Numbered from the stretch's first letter, positions 26,618 to 36,341 are shown. The stretch: 64,000 nt of DNA from Hyphomonadaceae bacterium JAD_PAG50586_4 (GCA_023242925.1 CP096134.1:1-64000); one strand, 5' to 3'. Notes: a model not told the origin generated them from the letters alone. Numbers and translations: made by a program.

Positions 26618-28001
26618 TCGCAAGCAAACGTCCATTTCATTCAGGGTCGATCTATCGCCAGAGCCTGGTCCTAGCGCTGGGCAGTGTGCTTACTCTTGCG
26701 CTTGCCACAGTTGTGCTTGTACTCGTTAGCCCCCCCGTTTGACTTTCCTCTGTCGAGCTTCGAGGTCGCACGACTGTTGAAGGATGAGCCGATCGCCCGC
26801 GACAGCGGCGAGATCGCGCGGTCCACTTCCGCAATGGCGCCCACGACCCCCGCGCCGAACGACGCCTACGCAATTGTGCTGCGAGACGCGATTGCACGCC
26901 AACTCGTTTCGCCAACAGATTCTGTTGTGTTCGAGCATTTGCAGGGTTCGACCCTACGCGACGATCCGGGGTTGGCGCGGTGCGCAACGAAATCCAGCGC
27001 AGCGCCATGCAGGGCGCTTTACTCTATCGCAATGACGACAGATTTTCGCCGCTTATCTTTGGCTCATTCCGCGCGAGTTGGCGCCGGGCCGATGGGCGGT
27101 GGGTGAGCATCACGCGCGTGGGGCCAAGCCCCGGTCCGCAATGGCAGATCAGTTTTGTGATTTGGATCGGACTCGCCCTGGTCATGATTCTCCCATTCGC
27201 GTGGTTCTTCAGTCGGCGTCTCGCGACGCCAATCCGGGCCCTTGGGGCGGCCGCCGATCGCATTGGCCGCGGTAGCTTCGAACGGGTCGAGATCGATGGG
27301 CCGTGGGAGATACGAGCTGCAGCCGCAGCTCTAAACGACATGCAGGCGCGATTGGAGCGGCACGTCAACGAAAGAACAGCCGTGATTGGCGCGATTGCGC
27401 ATGACCTTAGAACGCCCCTGGCGCGCCTCGTGCTCTTGGTTGCGGAATGCTCAACGGATGTCAGACGCCGCGTCGAAGCCGAGGTCGACGTCATGGAGCG
27501 CATGATTGGGGTGACGCTGGATTTTGTTCGCTCCGAAACGGTCTCGGCGACGCGCGAATTCGTTGATCTGCGTTTGCTGGTTGAGGGGGTTGTCGACAAC
27601 TTCGCCGATTTGGGGCGGACGGCGAGCATGGCGCCAGGGCCGGCGGTGACGATTGTCGGCGACCCGATGTTGCTCACGCGGCTCTTCAATAATCTTGTAT
27701 CGAACGCATTGACCTATGGCGGAGTCGCCGAGGTGACGCTGCGAATCGATGGTGATCAGGCGATCGTAGAGATCGCAGATGACGGCCCGGGACTTGAAGA
27801 AGCCGACCTCAAACGTGTGTTTGAGCCCTTCTATCGGGCCGAGCGTTCGCGCAACAAGGCGACGGGCGGAATTGGCCTTGGACTCTCAATCGTTCGATCG
27901 CTCGTGCGCGCTCACGGCGGCTCGGTCGAATTGGAGAACCGGACGGGGGCGGCCTTGTTGCTCGTGTAGCGCTTCCGCTGAATGCGACCGCGTCGACCTA
28001 A
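26614..28001 (+). pseudogene. Sensor histidine kinase with three frame breaks
   Basis: The parts of one kinase follow in order. They are an N-terminal membrane anchor from ATG 26614 (SLVLALGSVLTLALATVVLV), a periplasmic sensor segment (FEVARLLKDEPIARDSGEIA), a second helix (FVIWIGLALVMILPFAWFFS), HAMP, HisKA with IAHDLRTPLARL, and HATPase with NNLVSNALTYGG, ADDGPGLEE, FEPFYRAE and GGIGLGLSIV. Reading frames change at the C7 run 26730-26736, near 26975, and at the G5 run 27945-27949; adding one G there extends the end to GGGLVARVALPLN and a stop at 28001. ATG overlaps the regulator stop. The domain set is complete, so sequencing error is as likely as decay. Confidence 0.8.
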
Positions 28002-28156
28002 CGCCGAGGCGCAATGAGCACGGTGCAGCGTGGGTGACGCCCAGGGGCATTGCTTCGAGTTTATATGAAGTTGCCCGACCGTGGCACAATTGCGAAAAAC
28101 CGCGGAGACAAGCGCAAGCCATTGTTCGCCATCACGCATGACGTGAGGAGGACATT

Positions 28157-28681
28157 ATGAAGACCATGAAACTGCTCTGCTTAGTCGGCGCGTCGGTATT
28201 GACCCTGGCGCTGACTGAAACTGCTCGTGCGGACGCGTTGAATGTGTCGGTGGGCTATCAATATCTGGAGACGCATATTGACGGCGTTGGCGACGCTGAC
28301 GTCTCGGCGCTTGTGCTTCGCGGTGAGCGGAGTCTGTCGCCGCTGGTGTCGCTCGAGGGCGAGTTGGCGCTGGGTGTGGATGATGATTCTCTGGCGGGAG
28401 GATCAGTGAACCTTGATTACAGCTTTAGCGCATTTGTAGCCGCGCGCGTCCCTTTCACCGGCAAGTGGTCGCTGCACGGGCGTTTGGGCGCCGTCGCCGT
28501 CGCTTATGATATTTCCGACATCGTCGCGCCGGATTTGCGGAACGAATGGGCCCCGGCGGCGGGCGTCGGGGCGCAATATCAGTTTGCCTCCGGAAGGGCG
28601 CTGCGGCTGGATTACACGCGCCAAGAATTCGACGATGCCGACGTGGACTCCGCGAGTTTGTCCCTGAATCTGCGCTTCTAA
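28157..28681 (+). CDS. Outer-membrane beta-barrel protein
   Basis: The 174-residue protein has a signal peptide (MKLLCLVGASVLTLALTETA, cleavage at ARADA) followed by about eight amphipathic strands (VSVGYQYLETHIDG, VSALVLRGERSLS and so on) and a C-terminal strand ending in LNLRF; the final Phe is the BAM recognition signal. The size fits an eight-stranded OmpA/Opa-like barrel. GGAGG precedes ATG 28157. It lies downstream of the efflux/two-component operon; the function is unknown. Confidence 0.82.
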   Translation: MKTMKLLCLVGASVLTLALTETARADALNVSVGYQYLETHIDGVGDADVSALVLRGERSLSPLVSLEGELALGVDDDSLAGGSVNLDYSFSAFVAARVPFTGKWSLHGRLGAVAVAYDISDIVAPDLRNEWAPAAGVGAQYQFASGRALRLDYTRQEFDDADVDSASLSLNLRF

Positions 28682-28728
28682 GCGAGACCGCGCGCCACGA
28701 GGGATCAAACACCGAGGGAGTAGAACAC

Positions 28729-29214
28729 ATGTCCGTACGAACGGCTATCGCAGCGGCTGCGCTTGTTCTCTGCGCTTCGCCCGCGCCCTCGAACGCGCAG
28801 CCGGCGCAGACTTGGGCAGACGCGCAAGCGTTTCCGGGCGCATTGTCTGTCAATGCTCAAGTCAGCGTCGTCTATCTTCCAGAAGGGTTAATGCAGGTGG
28901 CCGTCATGCGCACGAATTACGTCGATCGCGTTCCTGGTGAGGAAGCGAGCACGGAGAGGGTCCTCTCCGGCCTCCATCAAGCGGCGCTGGGCGGGGTGGC
29001 GCGCGCGCTGGCGGAGGGCGCTCACAGCGGGCGCGTCGATGTCGTCGCGGTTGTCTATCAGATCGGTTCGGGCGACCAGGTTGGCGCAGTCTGGGCGCCG
29101 GTCGGGACTTTCATGAACACAACGCAGTTTGAACGGGGCTTCGATGGTGAGGCCGATCTTGTGACCCGGATTCGGTTCATCCCAGATCAGGGCCGGCTCG
29201 GTTCAGTTCAATGA
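28729..29214 (+). CDS. Secreted protein of unknown function, 161 aa
   Basis: ATG 28729, eight bases after GGGAG, gives a signal peptide (MSVRTAIAAAALVLCASPAP, cleavage near SNAQP). The mature domain has alternating strands (SVNAQVSVVYLPEGLMQVAV, GRVDVVAVVYQIGSGDQVGA). I do not recognise the family. It starts 47 bp after the beta-barrel gene and may be co-transcribed with it, suggesting an envelope role. Confidence 0.65.
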   Translation: MSVRTAIAAAALVLCASPAPSNAQPAQTWADAQAFPGALSVNAQVSVVYLPEGLMQVAVMRTNYVDRVPGEEASTERVLSGLHQAALGGVARALAEGAHSGRVDVVAVVYQIGSGDQVGAVWAPVGTFMNTTQFERGFDGEADLVTRIRFIPDQGRLGSVQ

Positions 29215-29215
29215 G

Positions 29216-29329
29216 ATGCTGCTCGCGGGTCTGCATTGGGCGAGCCCGTTCTTCACAAATGCAGATCTGCACGAATCGTTCCCGTTCGAGACGCTGAAGC
29301 CGACGGATATCCGAGCGCATCTCGCTTAA
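29216..29329 (+). CDS. Possible 37-codon gene or 3' gene fragment
   Basis: ATG 29216, one base after the previous stop, opens a short frame (MLLAGLHWASPFFTNADLHE, then SFPFETLKPTDIRAHLA) with protein-like composition and a natural stop. It reads like the C-terminal piece of a longer protein, but I could not identify the parent. It is either a truncated remnant next to the IS1182-type insertion or a real small protein. Confidence 0.3.
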   Translation: MLLAGLHWASPFFTNADLHESFPFETLKPTDIRAHLA

Positions 29330-29592
29330 TAGCCAGTCGATGAAAGAAACTACGACCGGATTGGCGCGGTCCTCATTTCGGCAAAGAGACCCGAGCCAGG
29401 AGTGTTGACGTTTCGGATCGCAACATCTGTCTCCCTGCGAGCAAGTCGTACACGCGCGCGTCGGTATGCTCAGGGGCGTTCTCGGCGTGGCGCCGAAAGG
29501 GTCGTCCGCTCAATCACGTCGGCGTCGAGGTCGTCGATCTCGATGGAACTGAGGGTCGGGTCAAAGCCCTTGGGCTAAAACCGTTCGGACAT

Positions 29593-31170
29593 GGCCGAGG
29601 CCGTGTGAAAACGCGCTCATCGAGGCTAGCTTTGGCGTTTTCAGGGCGCTGGGCAAAGTCCTTTAGGCGGCAATCGCCCGCATTAGCGGGCTGACACCGA
29701 AGAGCCCGATCACCCGTTTCAGATTGTAGGCCAGCACCTGCAGGCTCATCTCGGTTTTTACGTTCGGCAGCGTCCTTGTCAGGAAGTGCGTCGCGCCCAT
29801 CCAGGCTTTGATGGTCCCGAACGGATGTTCTGCCGTTCGCCGGCGGATCGTCATGGCTTTCGGCATGCGATCGAGCCGCCGCTGCATCGCGTCGAGCACA
29901 TCTTCGTGCTTCCATCGCCGGATCTGCTGGAAGCGCTCTGACGTGCATCGGGGTTTCAGCGGACAGTCGCCGCAGACGTCGAGATTTCTGTAGCGCACGA
30001 AGTCCGGGTCCGGCCCGCGCGTGGAGCGCTTCTTGGCCTGTGTCAGGAAATGACCGGCCGGGCAGGTGTAGCGATCATGCGCGGCGTCATAGACGAAGTC
30101 CTGAATCGTAAAGCGCCCGCGCAGCGCCCCGCCCGATGTCTCGGTCTTCGGCACGATCGGCGCGACGCCCGCGCCATCACAGGCGACGATCTGATCGCCG
30201 CTGTAATAGCCCCGGTCCGCGAGCACGGTGATCGACTCATGTCCGCTCGCTTCGCGCGCCTTTTCGCCCATCGATGCGAGCTGCGCGCGGTCGCTGCCGA
30301 TATTGGTGACCTCGTGGGCGAGGATGAGGTGATGCTCGGCGTCGACGGCAAATTGAACATTGTAGCCGACGACGTCTGTGCCTTTGCCATGGCTCGACAT
30401 GGCGCGCGCGTCTGGGTCGGTGAGAGAGACTTGCGCGCCGGGCGTTTCCTCCAGTCGGGCGCCCATCGCCTTCAGGTCCTCGACCCGTTGGCGAAGCCGC
30501 TCGATCTTTTCCTTGAGCCGCGGCGTTTTTCTTCGGCAATTTCGCCGCCTTCTCGGTCGGCGCGCTCCAGCGCGATCAGATACCGAGCGATGTGGACCTC
30601 GGCCTGCTCGATGCGCTTGGCGACCTTGTTGACGGTGAAATTGTTGTCGCGGCTATTCACGGCTTTGAACTTGCTGCCATCGACCGCCACCAGCGATTTT
30701 GAGAACAGGCCGAGTTCGCGGCACAAGACGACGAAATGCGCGCACGTCCTCTGGATCGCCGGCCCATGATCTTTGCGGAAGTCCGCGATGGTCTTGTGAT
30801 CGGGCGCCAAGCGCCCCGTCAGCCACATCAGCTCGACATTGCGCCCCGCCTCGCGTTCGAGGCGTCGGCTGGACGCGATGGCGTTGAGGTAGCCATAGAC
30901 ATAGAGCTTCAGAAGCATCGCGGGATGGTAGCCTGGCCGGCCCGTAGCGCAGGGATCGACGGCGCCGAACCCGAGCGCGCGCAAATCCAGCGTCTCGACA
31001 AACGCATCGACCGCCCGAACCGGGTTGTCGTCCCCGACAAAGTCTTCAAGATGCGCTGGAAACAACCCGCCCTGGTCGCGCGCTGCGCCTTCCACGAACC
31101 GCTTCATCGCAAGCCTCCTGCGTCACAGCAGGAGCTTGAACTGCGTCGCCGTTTTCACACAGCCTCGGCC
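29593..31170 (-). mobile_element. IS1182-family element with terminal inverted repeats
   Basis: Imperfect 21-bp inverted repeats frame the element: GGCCGAGGCCGTGTGAAAACG from 29593 and its counterpart ending at 31170, differing at one position. The span of about 1.58 kb and a single long transposase gene fit IS1182. Target duplications were not recognised. Confidence 0.75.
29663..31107 (-). pseudogene. IS1182-family DDE transposase (frameshifted)
   Basis: The first part (from ATG 31107) starts MKRFVEGAARDQGGLFPAHL, with the N-terminal DUF772 domain ending in LLKLYVYGYLNAIASSRRLE and the catalytic SLVAVDGSKFKAVNS. The second part (to 29663) has VVGYNVQFAVDAEHHLI, ITVLADRGYYSGDQI, a cysteine cluster CGDCPLKPRC and EHPFGTIKAWMGATHF. 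The frames separate in a run of five A on the coding strand (30526-30530); a sixth A restores EEKTPRLKEKIERLRQRVED and a normal 481-codon protein. Either the element is dead or the homopolymer is miscounted. Confidence 0.88.
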
Positions 31171-31275
31171 CAGAGCGGTCGTTCGCATAGGTACGCGCAG
31201 CATCTGTTGATGGTCGCGGCGCTTGAGCCTAGCATCACGGGCCCAAGTCGCCTGCGGGAGCAAACCTTGCGTACA

Positions 31276-32569
31276 ATGTCTGTTATCGCCGCGCTTGCAC
31301 TGAGCGCCTGCGCCTCGTTGCCCGAAAGCGCACTTACGCGGGAGTCCGTCGACATCGACGATGCAAGCGTCCTAAGCGCTCCATATTTTTGCTACTTCCC
31401 CGTGGACGAAGAGGTCGACGAAAGGCTGCAAGGAATTTCCGTTTGCGCTGCGGGCGATGGGACCCGGCGGGGTTACGCTGTATGAGAGCCCCGCCACATC
31501 AGCACGCGCCATTGCAGAGATCGCGCATGGCGAGAGCGTCAACGCCGTCGCCATTAAGTACATCCGCTATTACGCGCATCGCGGCGTTGTGCGTCGCGCG
31601 GGCGGCGGACTCGGCGTCGGAGACACAGTCTATCCCCGCGCGTGGAACGAGTTGGACGCCTACCCTTTCCATACCTGGAATGACCCCGTCTCCGATTTTC
31701 GCCCAGACCCTGGATACACGGTCGAAAGAAACGGAGTGTCCGAGTTTGTGAGTTTCGACACGCCCGACGCCCCCTTGATCGATTGGCAGGAGGTGCGGCC
31801 GCGCGAACGGTTGGAGAGATGGTATCGGCTCGAGCGCGCAGATGGAACGCAAGGGTGGGCGCTTGTTGCCCCGTGCGCGCTTAGCCCCGACAATGTGTAC
31901 GGGTGCTTCGAAGGCGAGCGCATCATTCAGGCTGATGGCGGACCAGAATCAACCGCTTCCAGCACCCACGTGGCCTTCACGCTCCGCGCTGACACATCTT
32001 GGGGTGTCGTTTTTTCAGCGGACGGCCGCAGCATCATCACGATGGGCCGCGATCGCGTGCAGCGCATGTGGAACGCGGAAAGCGGCGCGCCCATGGGTAT
32101 TGCGCCCACGGGTTTCGCGCCCAACTTCAATTACCCGTCCGTGAGGGTGGTGGAAGATGGTACAGTTCGAACGTTTTCACCCGATGGGAGATACTTTGCC
32201 ACCATGGGGTGGGGCACCGTGGAAATACTCGATGCGCGCACAGGCCAGGTTGTCCGCACGGTGAACCACGACGAGCAGAATGAGGGGTTCCACAGCGTGG
32301 CGTTTTCGCCGGATGGGACAAGACTGCTCATCAGCGATCCTTGGAATACCGCAACCCTGTGGGACATCGCCACGGGCGCGATTGTCTTCAGACTTCATCC
32401 ACTCTTTCCTAGGAGTCCTGACTTGCACATGAGTGGTGAAGCTGGTGACCCAGATTGGAGATATGTCCGTGACGCCAACTTTTCCCCCGATGGGCGGCGC
32501 ATCGTCACGGCGGTAGCAGGCGTGGTTCATGTTTGGGATATTTCAGACGCCGCATCCGGGGATCGCTGA
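31276..32569 (+). CDS. WD40-repeat lipoprotein with SH3-like domain (frame break)
   Basis: The N-terminus has a lipoprotein leader (MSVIAALALSACASLPES, lipobox LSAC). After about 60 residues the frame changes near 31462, where removing one A from GGGACCC continues into GPGGVTLYESPATSARAIAE, an SH3b-like region. At least three WD40-type blades follow (WGVVFSADGRSIITMGRDRV, FHSVAFSPDGTRLLISDPWN, DANFSPDGRRIVTAVAGVVH). It may be an envelope scaffold or binding protein. TTG 31267 is an alternative start with a better-spaced GGGAG. A WD40 propeller normally has seven blades, so the C-terminus may be truncated. It lies between two IS elements. Confidence 0.6.
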
Positions 32570-33006
32570 ATACTCACACCAGCGAAGTGCGGTCGGCGCG
32601 TGCGCCAGAGTGGGCTGCCGATTCCTCGGCGGGAGGGGCGACTTCCGGCGAGAATGACCCTGTGGCGCTGCCGGAGCCCGAACGGAAGGTCTGGAGCGTC
32701 CCCGCCGCCCGTAACAATATGGCGACCTTGGCCTGATTGGCCCTGTGTGGACGGCTCTCCGTTGGCAAGGGTTTTCTTCGAAGCGCTACGACGTTGGTCG
32801 GTGCGGCCGTGTGTTCGACCTGTTGATGCGGCACACAAAGCCGCTGGCCATAATGCCTTCCGCGAAGGCGGGTCCCGATCGGAAGCACGCGCTCGAAGCG
32901 CTGGGCCAATAGAGGGTTTTCCCGCCTTCCGGTTTCGACCGGTTGTCGCATTACTTCATGTCCGCCCTTTCCAATCTCGTCGGCCAGTACTCGCCTGGCT
33001 CAATCG
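32570..33006. other. Non-coding stretch between WD40 gene and IS110 element 2
   Basis: No gene is supported; overlapping frames on both strands have no ribosome-binding sites and no recognisable motifs. Part of it should be the right (transposase-distal) end of the IS110-type element. Confidence 0.3.
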
Positions 33007-34029
33007 CTATGCGGCGACAGGTTCGCGATAGCGTTCACCGCTGGTCATGATTGCCCACACCATGCGTGCATTTTTGTTGGCGAGCGCCACGGCAGCGACC
33101 TTCGGCGTGCGACGCGCCAACAGTCGCACCAGCCACGGGCGGCGTGCACCGTTGCGCTGCGCGTATCGGATCACAGCGACCGCGCCCACCACGAGCAATT
33201 GCCGAAGGTAGCGGTCGCCTTGCTTGGTGATACTGCCCAATCGTTCTTTGCCGCCGCTCGAATTCTGGCGCGGCACAAGGCCGATCCATGCTGCGAGATC
33301 GCGGCCAGAGCGAAAAGCTTTTGGATCGGCCACGGCGGCAACAAGGGCGCTGGCTAGTACCGGTCCCACGCCGGGGATACCCATGAGCCGGCGGCCGACA
33401 TCTGTGCTTCGTGCACTGGCGATGATGTGACGATCTGAGTCCAGGATCTGCTCGTTCACGAGTCGGAGCTGGGCAATCAACATCTGCAAGGATGTCCTTG
33501 CCTGAAGAGGGAGACGGTCATCCTTGGCATCGGCGATAATCGCGGCGAGCAACTCCAATCCGATGCGGCCTTGCGCGGCGACCAAGCCAAACTCCGCCAT
33601 GTGCCCGCGGATTGCGTTGGACAATTGAGTGCGCTGCCGGGTCAGAATCGATCGTGTGCGGTGTGCGATCATAATCGCCTGCTGCTCTGGCGATTTAATC
33701 GCGACGAAGCGCATATTGGGGCGGCTTACCGCCTCGCAGATCGCTTCGGCGTCGGCGGCGTCGTTCTTCTGCCGTTTGACATAAGGCTTCACGTAGCTGG
33801 GCGGAATCAAACGGATGTCATGCCCAAGCGCGCTCAGCTCTCGCCCCCAATAATGCGAAGAGCCACACGCCTCCATGCCAACGAGACAAGGCGGTAGCCT
33901 CTGGAAGAATGCTCGCATCCGCGATCGCGTAAGCCGCTTCCGGAAGACGACCGCACCCTCAGCGTCGACGCCGTGCAGCTGAAATACGGACTTGGCGATG
34001 TCCAGACCGATCGTAACGACTTGATGCAT
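33007..34029 (-). CDS. IS110-family transposase 2
   Basis: The protein is an intact 340-residue transposase. It opens MHQVVTIGLDIAKSVFQLHG (RuvC-like DEDD domain), continues with VGMEACGSSHYWGRELSALG and KPYVKRQKNDAADAEAICEA, and ends with the Tnp domain containing IPGVGPVLASALVAAVADPK and IGLVPRQNSSGGKERLGSIT, KQGDRYLRQLLVVGA. The catalytic Ser of IS110-type enzymes lies in the NSSGG region. ATG 34029 has GGAGGAG six bases upstream. It is unlike the IS110 transposase at 9-10 kb, so two different IS110 elements are present. Confidence 0.92.
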   Translation of the reverse strand: MHQVVTIGLDIAKSVFQLHGVDAEGAVVFRKRLTRSRMRAFFQRLPPCLVGMEACGSSHYWGRELSALGHDIRLIPPSYVKPYVKRQKNDAADAEAICEAVSRPNMRFVAIKSPEQQAIMIAHRTRSILTRQRTQLSNAIRGHMAEFGLVAAQGRIGLELLAAIIADAKDDRLPLQARTSLQMLIAQLRLVNEQILDSDRHIIASARSTDVGRRLMGIPGVGPVLASALVAAVADPKAFRSGRDLAAWIGLVPRQNSSGGKERLGSITKQGDRYLRQLLVVGAVAVIRYAQRNGARRPWLVRLLARRTPKVAAVALANKNARMVWAIMTSGERYREPVAA

Positions 34030-34105
34030 GTGTCTCCTCCAGCTCAAACCGGAAGCATACGCCGCCGGTGGGTAGGAGAGCCGTCCACGGCATCGGAAGC
34101 GGACA

Positions 34106-34581
34106 CTAGTCGTGTGGGACGGTGCCGTCGCTTTCGAACAGGACACCGTTTCGCACGGTCACCCAAATGTGGGGCTCCGAGCGCCGATCAGTAAGCGACC
34201 ATTCGGGTTGGCCTTCTGCCGTCGCAAACGACACCAAGTGCCGATTATCGCTCAGAGACAAATCAATCTCGGGCAGCCGTCCAAACAGTCCGAGACCCAC
34301 GACCTTCGAGTTCCTGATCAAGTCGAAGGCGGGCCCCAAAGCTCTTCTTCGCTCCAACTCCCACAGATAATCGATGTTGCGTCCTCGATGCGCCAACTCC
34401 ATTCGATGCCGATTGTGAATTCGCCCTTCGGGTTTCCAGGCGTGCCGTCGCGTCGAACTCGTCCGGGCGAAAGCGCGCCAAATTCGAGGAAGATGGCGGA
34501 GCCATAACCTCTCCAAAGGTGACCTACTTCCATTCCGACTAGGTCGGCTGCAATCCGGTTGAAGGTGCTGTGCGGGTCCAT
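34106..34581 (-). CDS. Hypothetical protein, about 158 aa (frame break)
   Basis: Two overlapping minus-strand frames read as one small protein. The first gives MDPHSTFNRIAADLVGMEVG, HLWRGYGSAIFLEFGAL and IEWSWRIEDATSIICGSWSE. The second continues ALGPAFDLIRNSKVVGLGLF, then LSLSDNRHLVSFATAEGQPE and a tail ending SDGTVPHD. They join if one base is added near 34340. The composition is like an ordinary cytosolic alpha/beta protein. I do not recognise the family. It follows directly upstream of the IS110 element. Confidence 0.5.
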
Positions 34582-34620
34582 CGGCTGAACGTTCTGGCGA
34601 TGTGGGGCAATGTCTGCAAT

Positions 34621-34675
34621 CGGCGAAATCACGCCGAGGCGCTCGCAGCATTACTGACGACACGATTGGATCGAG
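34621..34675. repeat. Dispersed repeat B, copy 4
   Basis: GCAGCATTACTGACGACACG followed by ATTGGATCGA matches 8674-8703 at about 25 of 30 positions, with similar flanking GGCGA. It lies between a hypothetical gene and the peroxiredoxin-like gene. Confidence 0.5.
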
Positions 34676-34761
34676 CAAGCCAGTCGCGAATTGTGACTGG
34701 TCGGCATGCGGTGCGAATTCGGCGCTCGGAAGGTCTTCAGCGATCGGATAGTCTGCGCGCC

Positions 34762-35280
34762 ATGAACCCACCGCCCTGGACGATCTCGCACTGGTTCAAC
34801 ACGCAAGCGCCCGTCACACTCGAAGCCCTACGTGGCCGCGCGGTGCTGGCGGTGGCCTTCCAGATGCTCTGCCCCGGCTGCGTCAGCCAAGGCTTGCCAC
34901 AAGCCCAACGTGCGCGCGCGACGTTTCGGGAGGACGATCTCGCTGTTGTCGGATTGCACACAGTGTTCGAACACCATGAAGCACAGGGCTCGGCGACCGC
35001 GCTGGAGGCGTTCCTGCATGAGTACCGCATCACGTTCCCGGTCGGGATCGACGCGCAGGAGAACGGCGCCCCGGTCACCATGCGCGCGTATGGCATGCGC
35101 GGCACCCCAACCACGCTTCTCTACGACCGCACCGGGCAATTACGGCTGCACCAATTTGGTCACGTCGAAGACATGGCGCTCGGAGCTTCCATCGTCGCGG
35201 CAATGGCGAGCGAAGCCCCGCTCAGCGTGGAAAGCCAAGCAACGACCGGCGCCTGCGCTCCTGATGGCTGCGAGCGGTAG
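34762..35280 (+). CDS. Peroxiredoxin/TlpA-like thioredoxin-fold protein
   Basis: The 172-residue protein has a redoxin fold. A CPGC active site lies in VAFQMLCPGCVSQGLPQAQR, FREDDLAVVGLHTVFEHHEA matches strand/helix beta2, and the cis-Pro loop is GMRGTPTTLLYDRTGQLRLH. The absence of a leader suggests a cytosolic location. It may act as a thiol oxidoreductase or peroxidase. The C-terminal tail has two more cysteines (ACAPDGC), perhaps resolving residues or a metal site. ATG 34762 was chosen at the start of homology; no strong ribosome-binding site is visible. Confidence 0.8.
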   Translation: MNPPPWTISHWFNTQAPVTLEALRGRAVLAVAFQMLCPGCVSQGLPQAQRARATFREDDLAVVGLHTVFEHHEAQGSATALEAFLHEYRITFPVGIDAQENGAPVTMRAYGMRGTPTTLLYDRTGQLRLHQFGHVEDMALGASIVAAMASEAPLSVESQATTGACAPDGCER

Positions 35281-35436
35281 TCGCCGTACGAAGGGACGCG
35301 CCTCGAACGACTACCTACGGGCGATGACCTGCCGCACGCGCCTTGAAGATTGAGTAACGCGATCAGGAGGGCTTGCCGTAGGAGCGTGGCCGGTTATGGC
35401 TTGCACCAATACTGAAGTTCGCGAACGGCGGAGGGC

Positions 35437-35874
35437 ATGAGACTTATCTCAACTATCCTGTTCGTCGTACTGATGGCCATTGCGGCGCTGCACGCCTATT
35501 GGGGCGTGGGTGGGTTGTGGCCGGCGGCGAGCGAGCGAGAACTCATCGACACCGTCATAGGCTCCCCGGGTTTCGTGCGCATGCCACCGGCGTGGATGAC
35601 ATTCACAGTTGTGGCGCTTCTGCTGATCGCCGGCGCTCTCGCGCTCTCGGCCAGCGGCGTGCTGCCGCTTGGTTGGGAATGGCTGGCGCGCATAGGGGCC
35701 GGCGGCGTTGCGCTAGTGTTTCTAGCGCGCGGCGTGTCCGGGTATTTGCTTCCGATGCGACCCGGGATCGAGCTGACCGAGCCGTTCGCGACGCTCGATG
35801 TGACTCTCTATTCGCCGCTCTGCTTGGCGCTCGGCTTAGGCTTCGCCATCGTCGCCGCAGCCGGGCGCCGCTGA
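35437..35874 (+). CDS. DUF3995 membrane protein
   Basis: The 145-residue protein has four hydrophobic helices (ISTILFVVLMAIAALHAYWG, FTVVALLLIAGALALSASGV, IGAGGVALVFLARGVSGYLL, LCLALGLGFAIVAAAG). The HAYWGVGGLWP stretch after helix 1 and the RGVSGYL motif match DUF3995. The function is unknown. GGAGGG lies a few bases before ATG 35437. It is the last gene left of the mobilisable island. Confidence 0.8.
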   Translation: MRLISTILFVVLMAIAALHAYWGVGGLWPAASERELIDTVIGSPGFVRMPPAWMTFTVVALLLIAGALALSASGVLPLGWEWLARIGAGGVALVFLARGVSGYLLPMRPGIELTEPFATLDVTLYSPLCLALGLGFAIVAAAGRR

Positions 35875-35978
35875 GATGGTCATCCGTCGCCTTCCGGCGA
35901 TCATTTGCCTCATTACCAGATCGTGACCGACGGCTTGGTACGGCTCCAAACGAGCCGCTCACCCATGCTGATTTTCAA

Positions 35979-36341
35979 TCACCCCGTCTGCTCCGCCAAC
36001 ATGTCCAGAAAGCCCTGAAACTGCACATCGGCATTGGCGCTGGCGTCGGGATCATCGTCCGGGAGCGAGCCGGAATACTCAAACCAGACGCGCACGAACA
36101 ACAACAACATCTCCTTGATGAGCGCCAGTTCGCGGGCGCGGGCGGCGTCGCGTTTGTCGAGCCGATCAAGCCGAGCTTTCACGGTGTCGGCGAGCGCCTC
36201 GCCCGCTTCGTCGATGAGCGCGCGGCGCAAGGCGTCATTGGCGGCGCGAGAGAGATTGAGCCCGCGCTTCTTAGCCTCAACCTCAATCGCGGCGGCGACC
36301 TCTGTGTCGAAATGCAAAGTGAGCTGGCGCTTGGTGGTCAT
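35979..36341 (-). CDS. Ribbon-helix-helix (CopG-like) mobilisation protein
   Basis: The 120-residue protein starts MTTKRQLTLHFDTEVAAAIE and continues with KKRGLNLSRAANDALRRALI, the strand-helix-helix pattern of ribbon-helix-helix DNA-binding proteins. A helical segment with coiled-coil character follows (VKARLDRLDKRDAARARELA). Such proteins often sit beside traG/virD4 genes and bind the transfer origin or regulate mobilisation genes. ATG 36341 overlaps the stop of the TraG-like gene by four bases, so the two form an operon. Confidence 0.75.
   Translation of the reverse strand: MTTKRQLTLHFDTEVAAAIEVEAKKRGLNLSRAANDALRRALIDEAGEALADTVKARLDRLDKRDAARARELALIKEMLLLFVRVWFEYSGSLPDDDPDASANADVQFQGFLDMLAEQTG

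Noticed and set aside
32574..32951. 125-codon minus-strand frame between WD40 gene and IS110 element 2
   Set aside because: It has no start signal, no motif and Arg/Ala-rich composition; it is more likely chance in high-GC DNA or IS end sequence.
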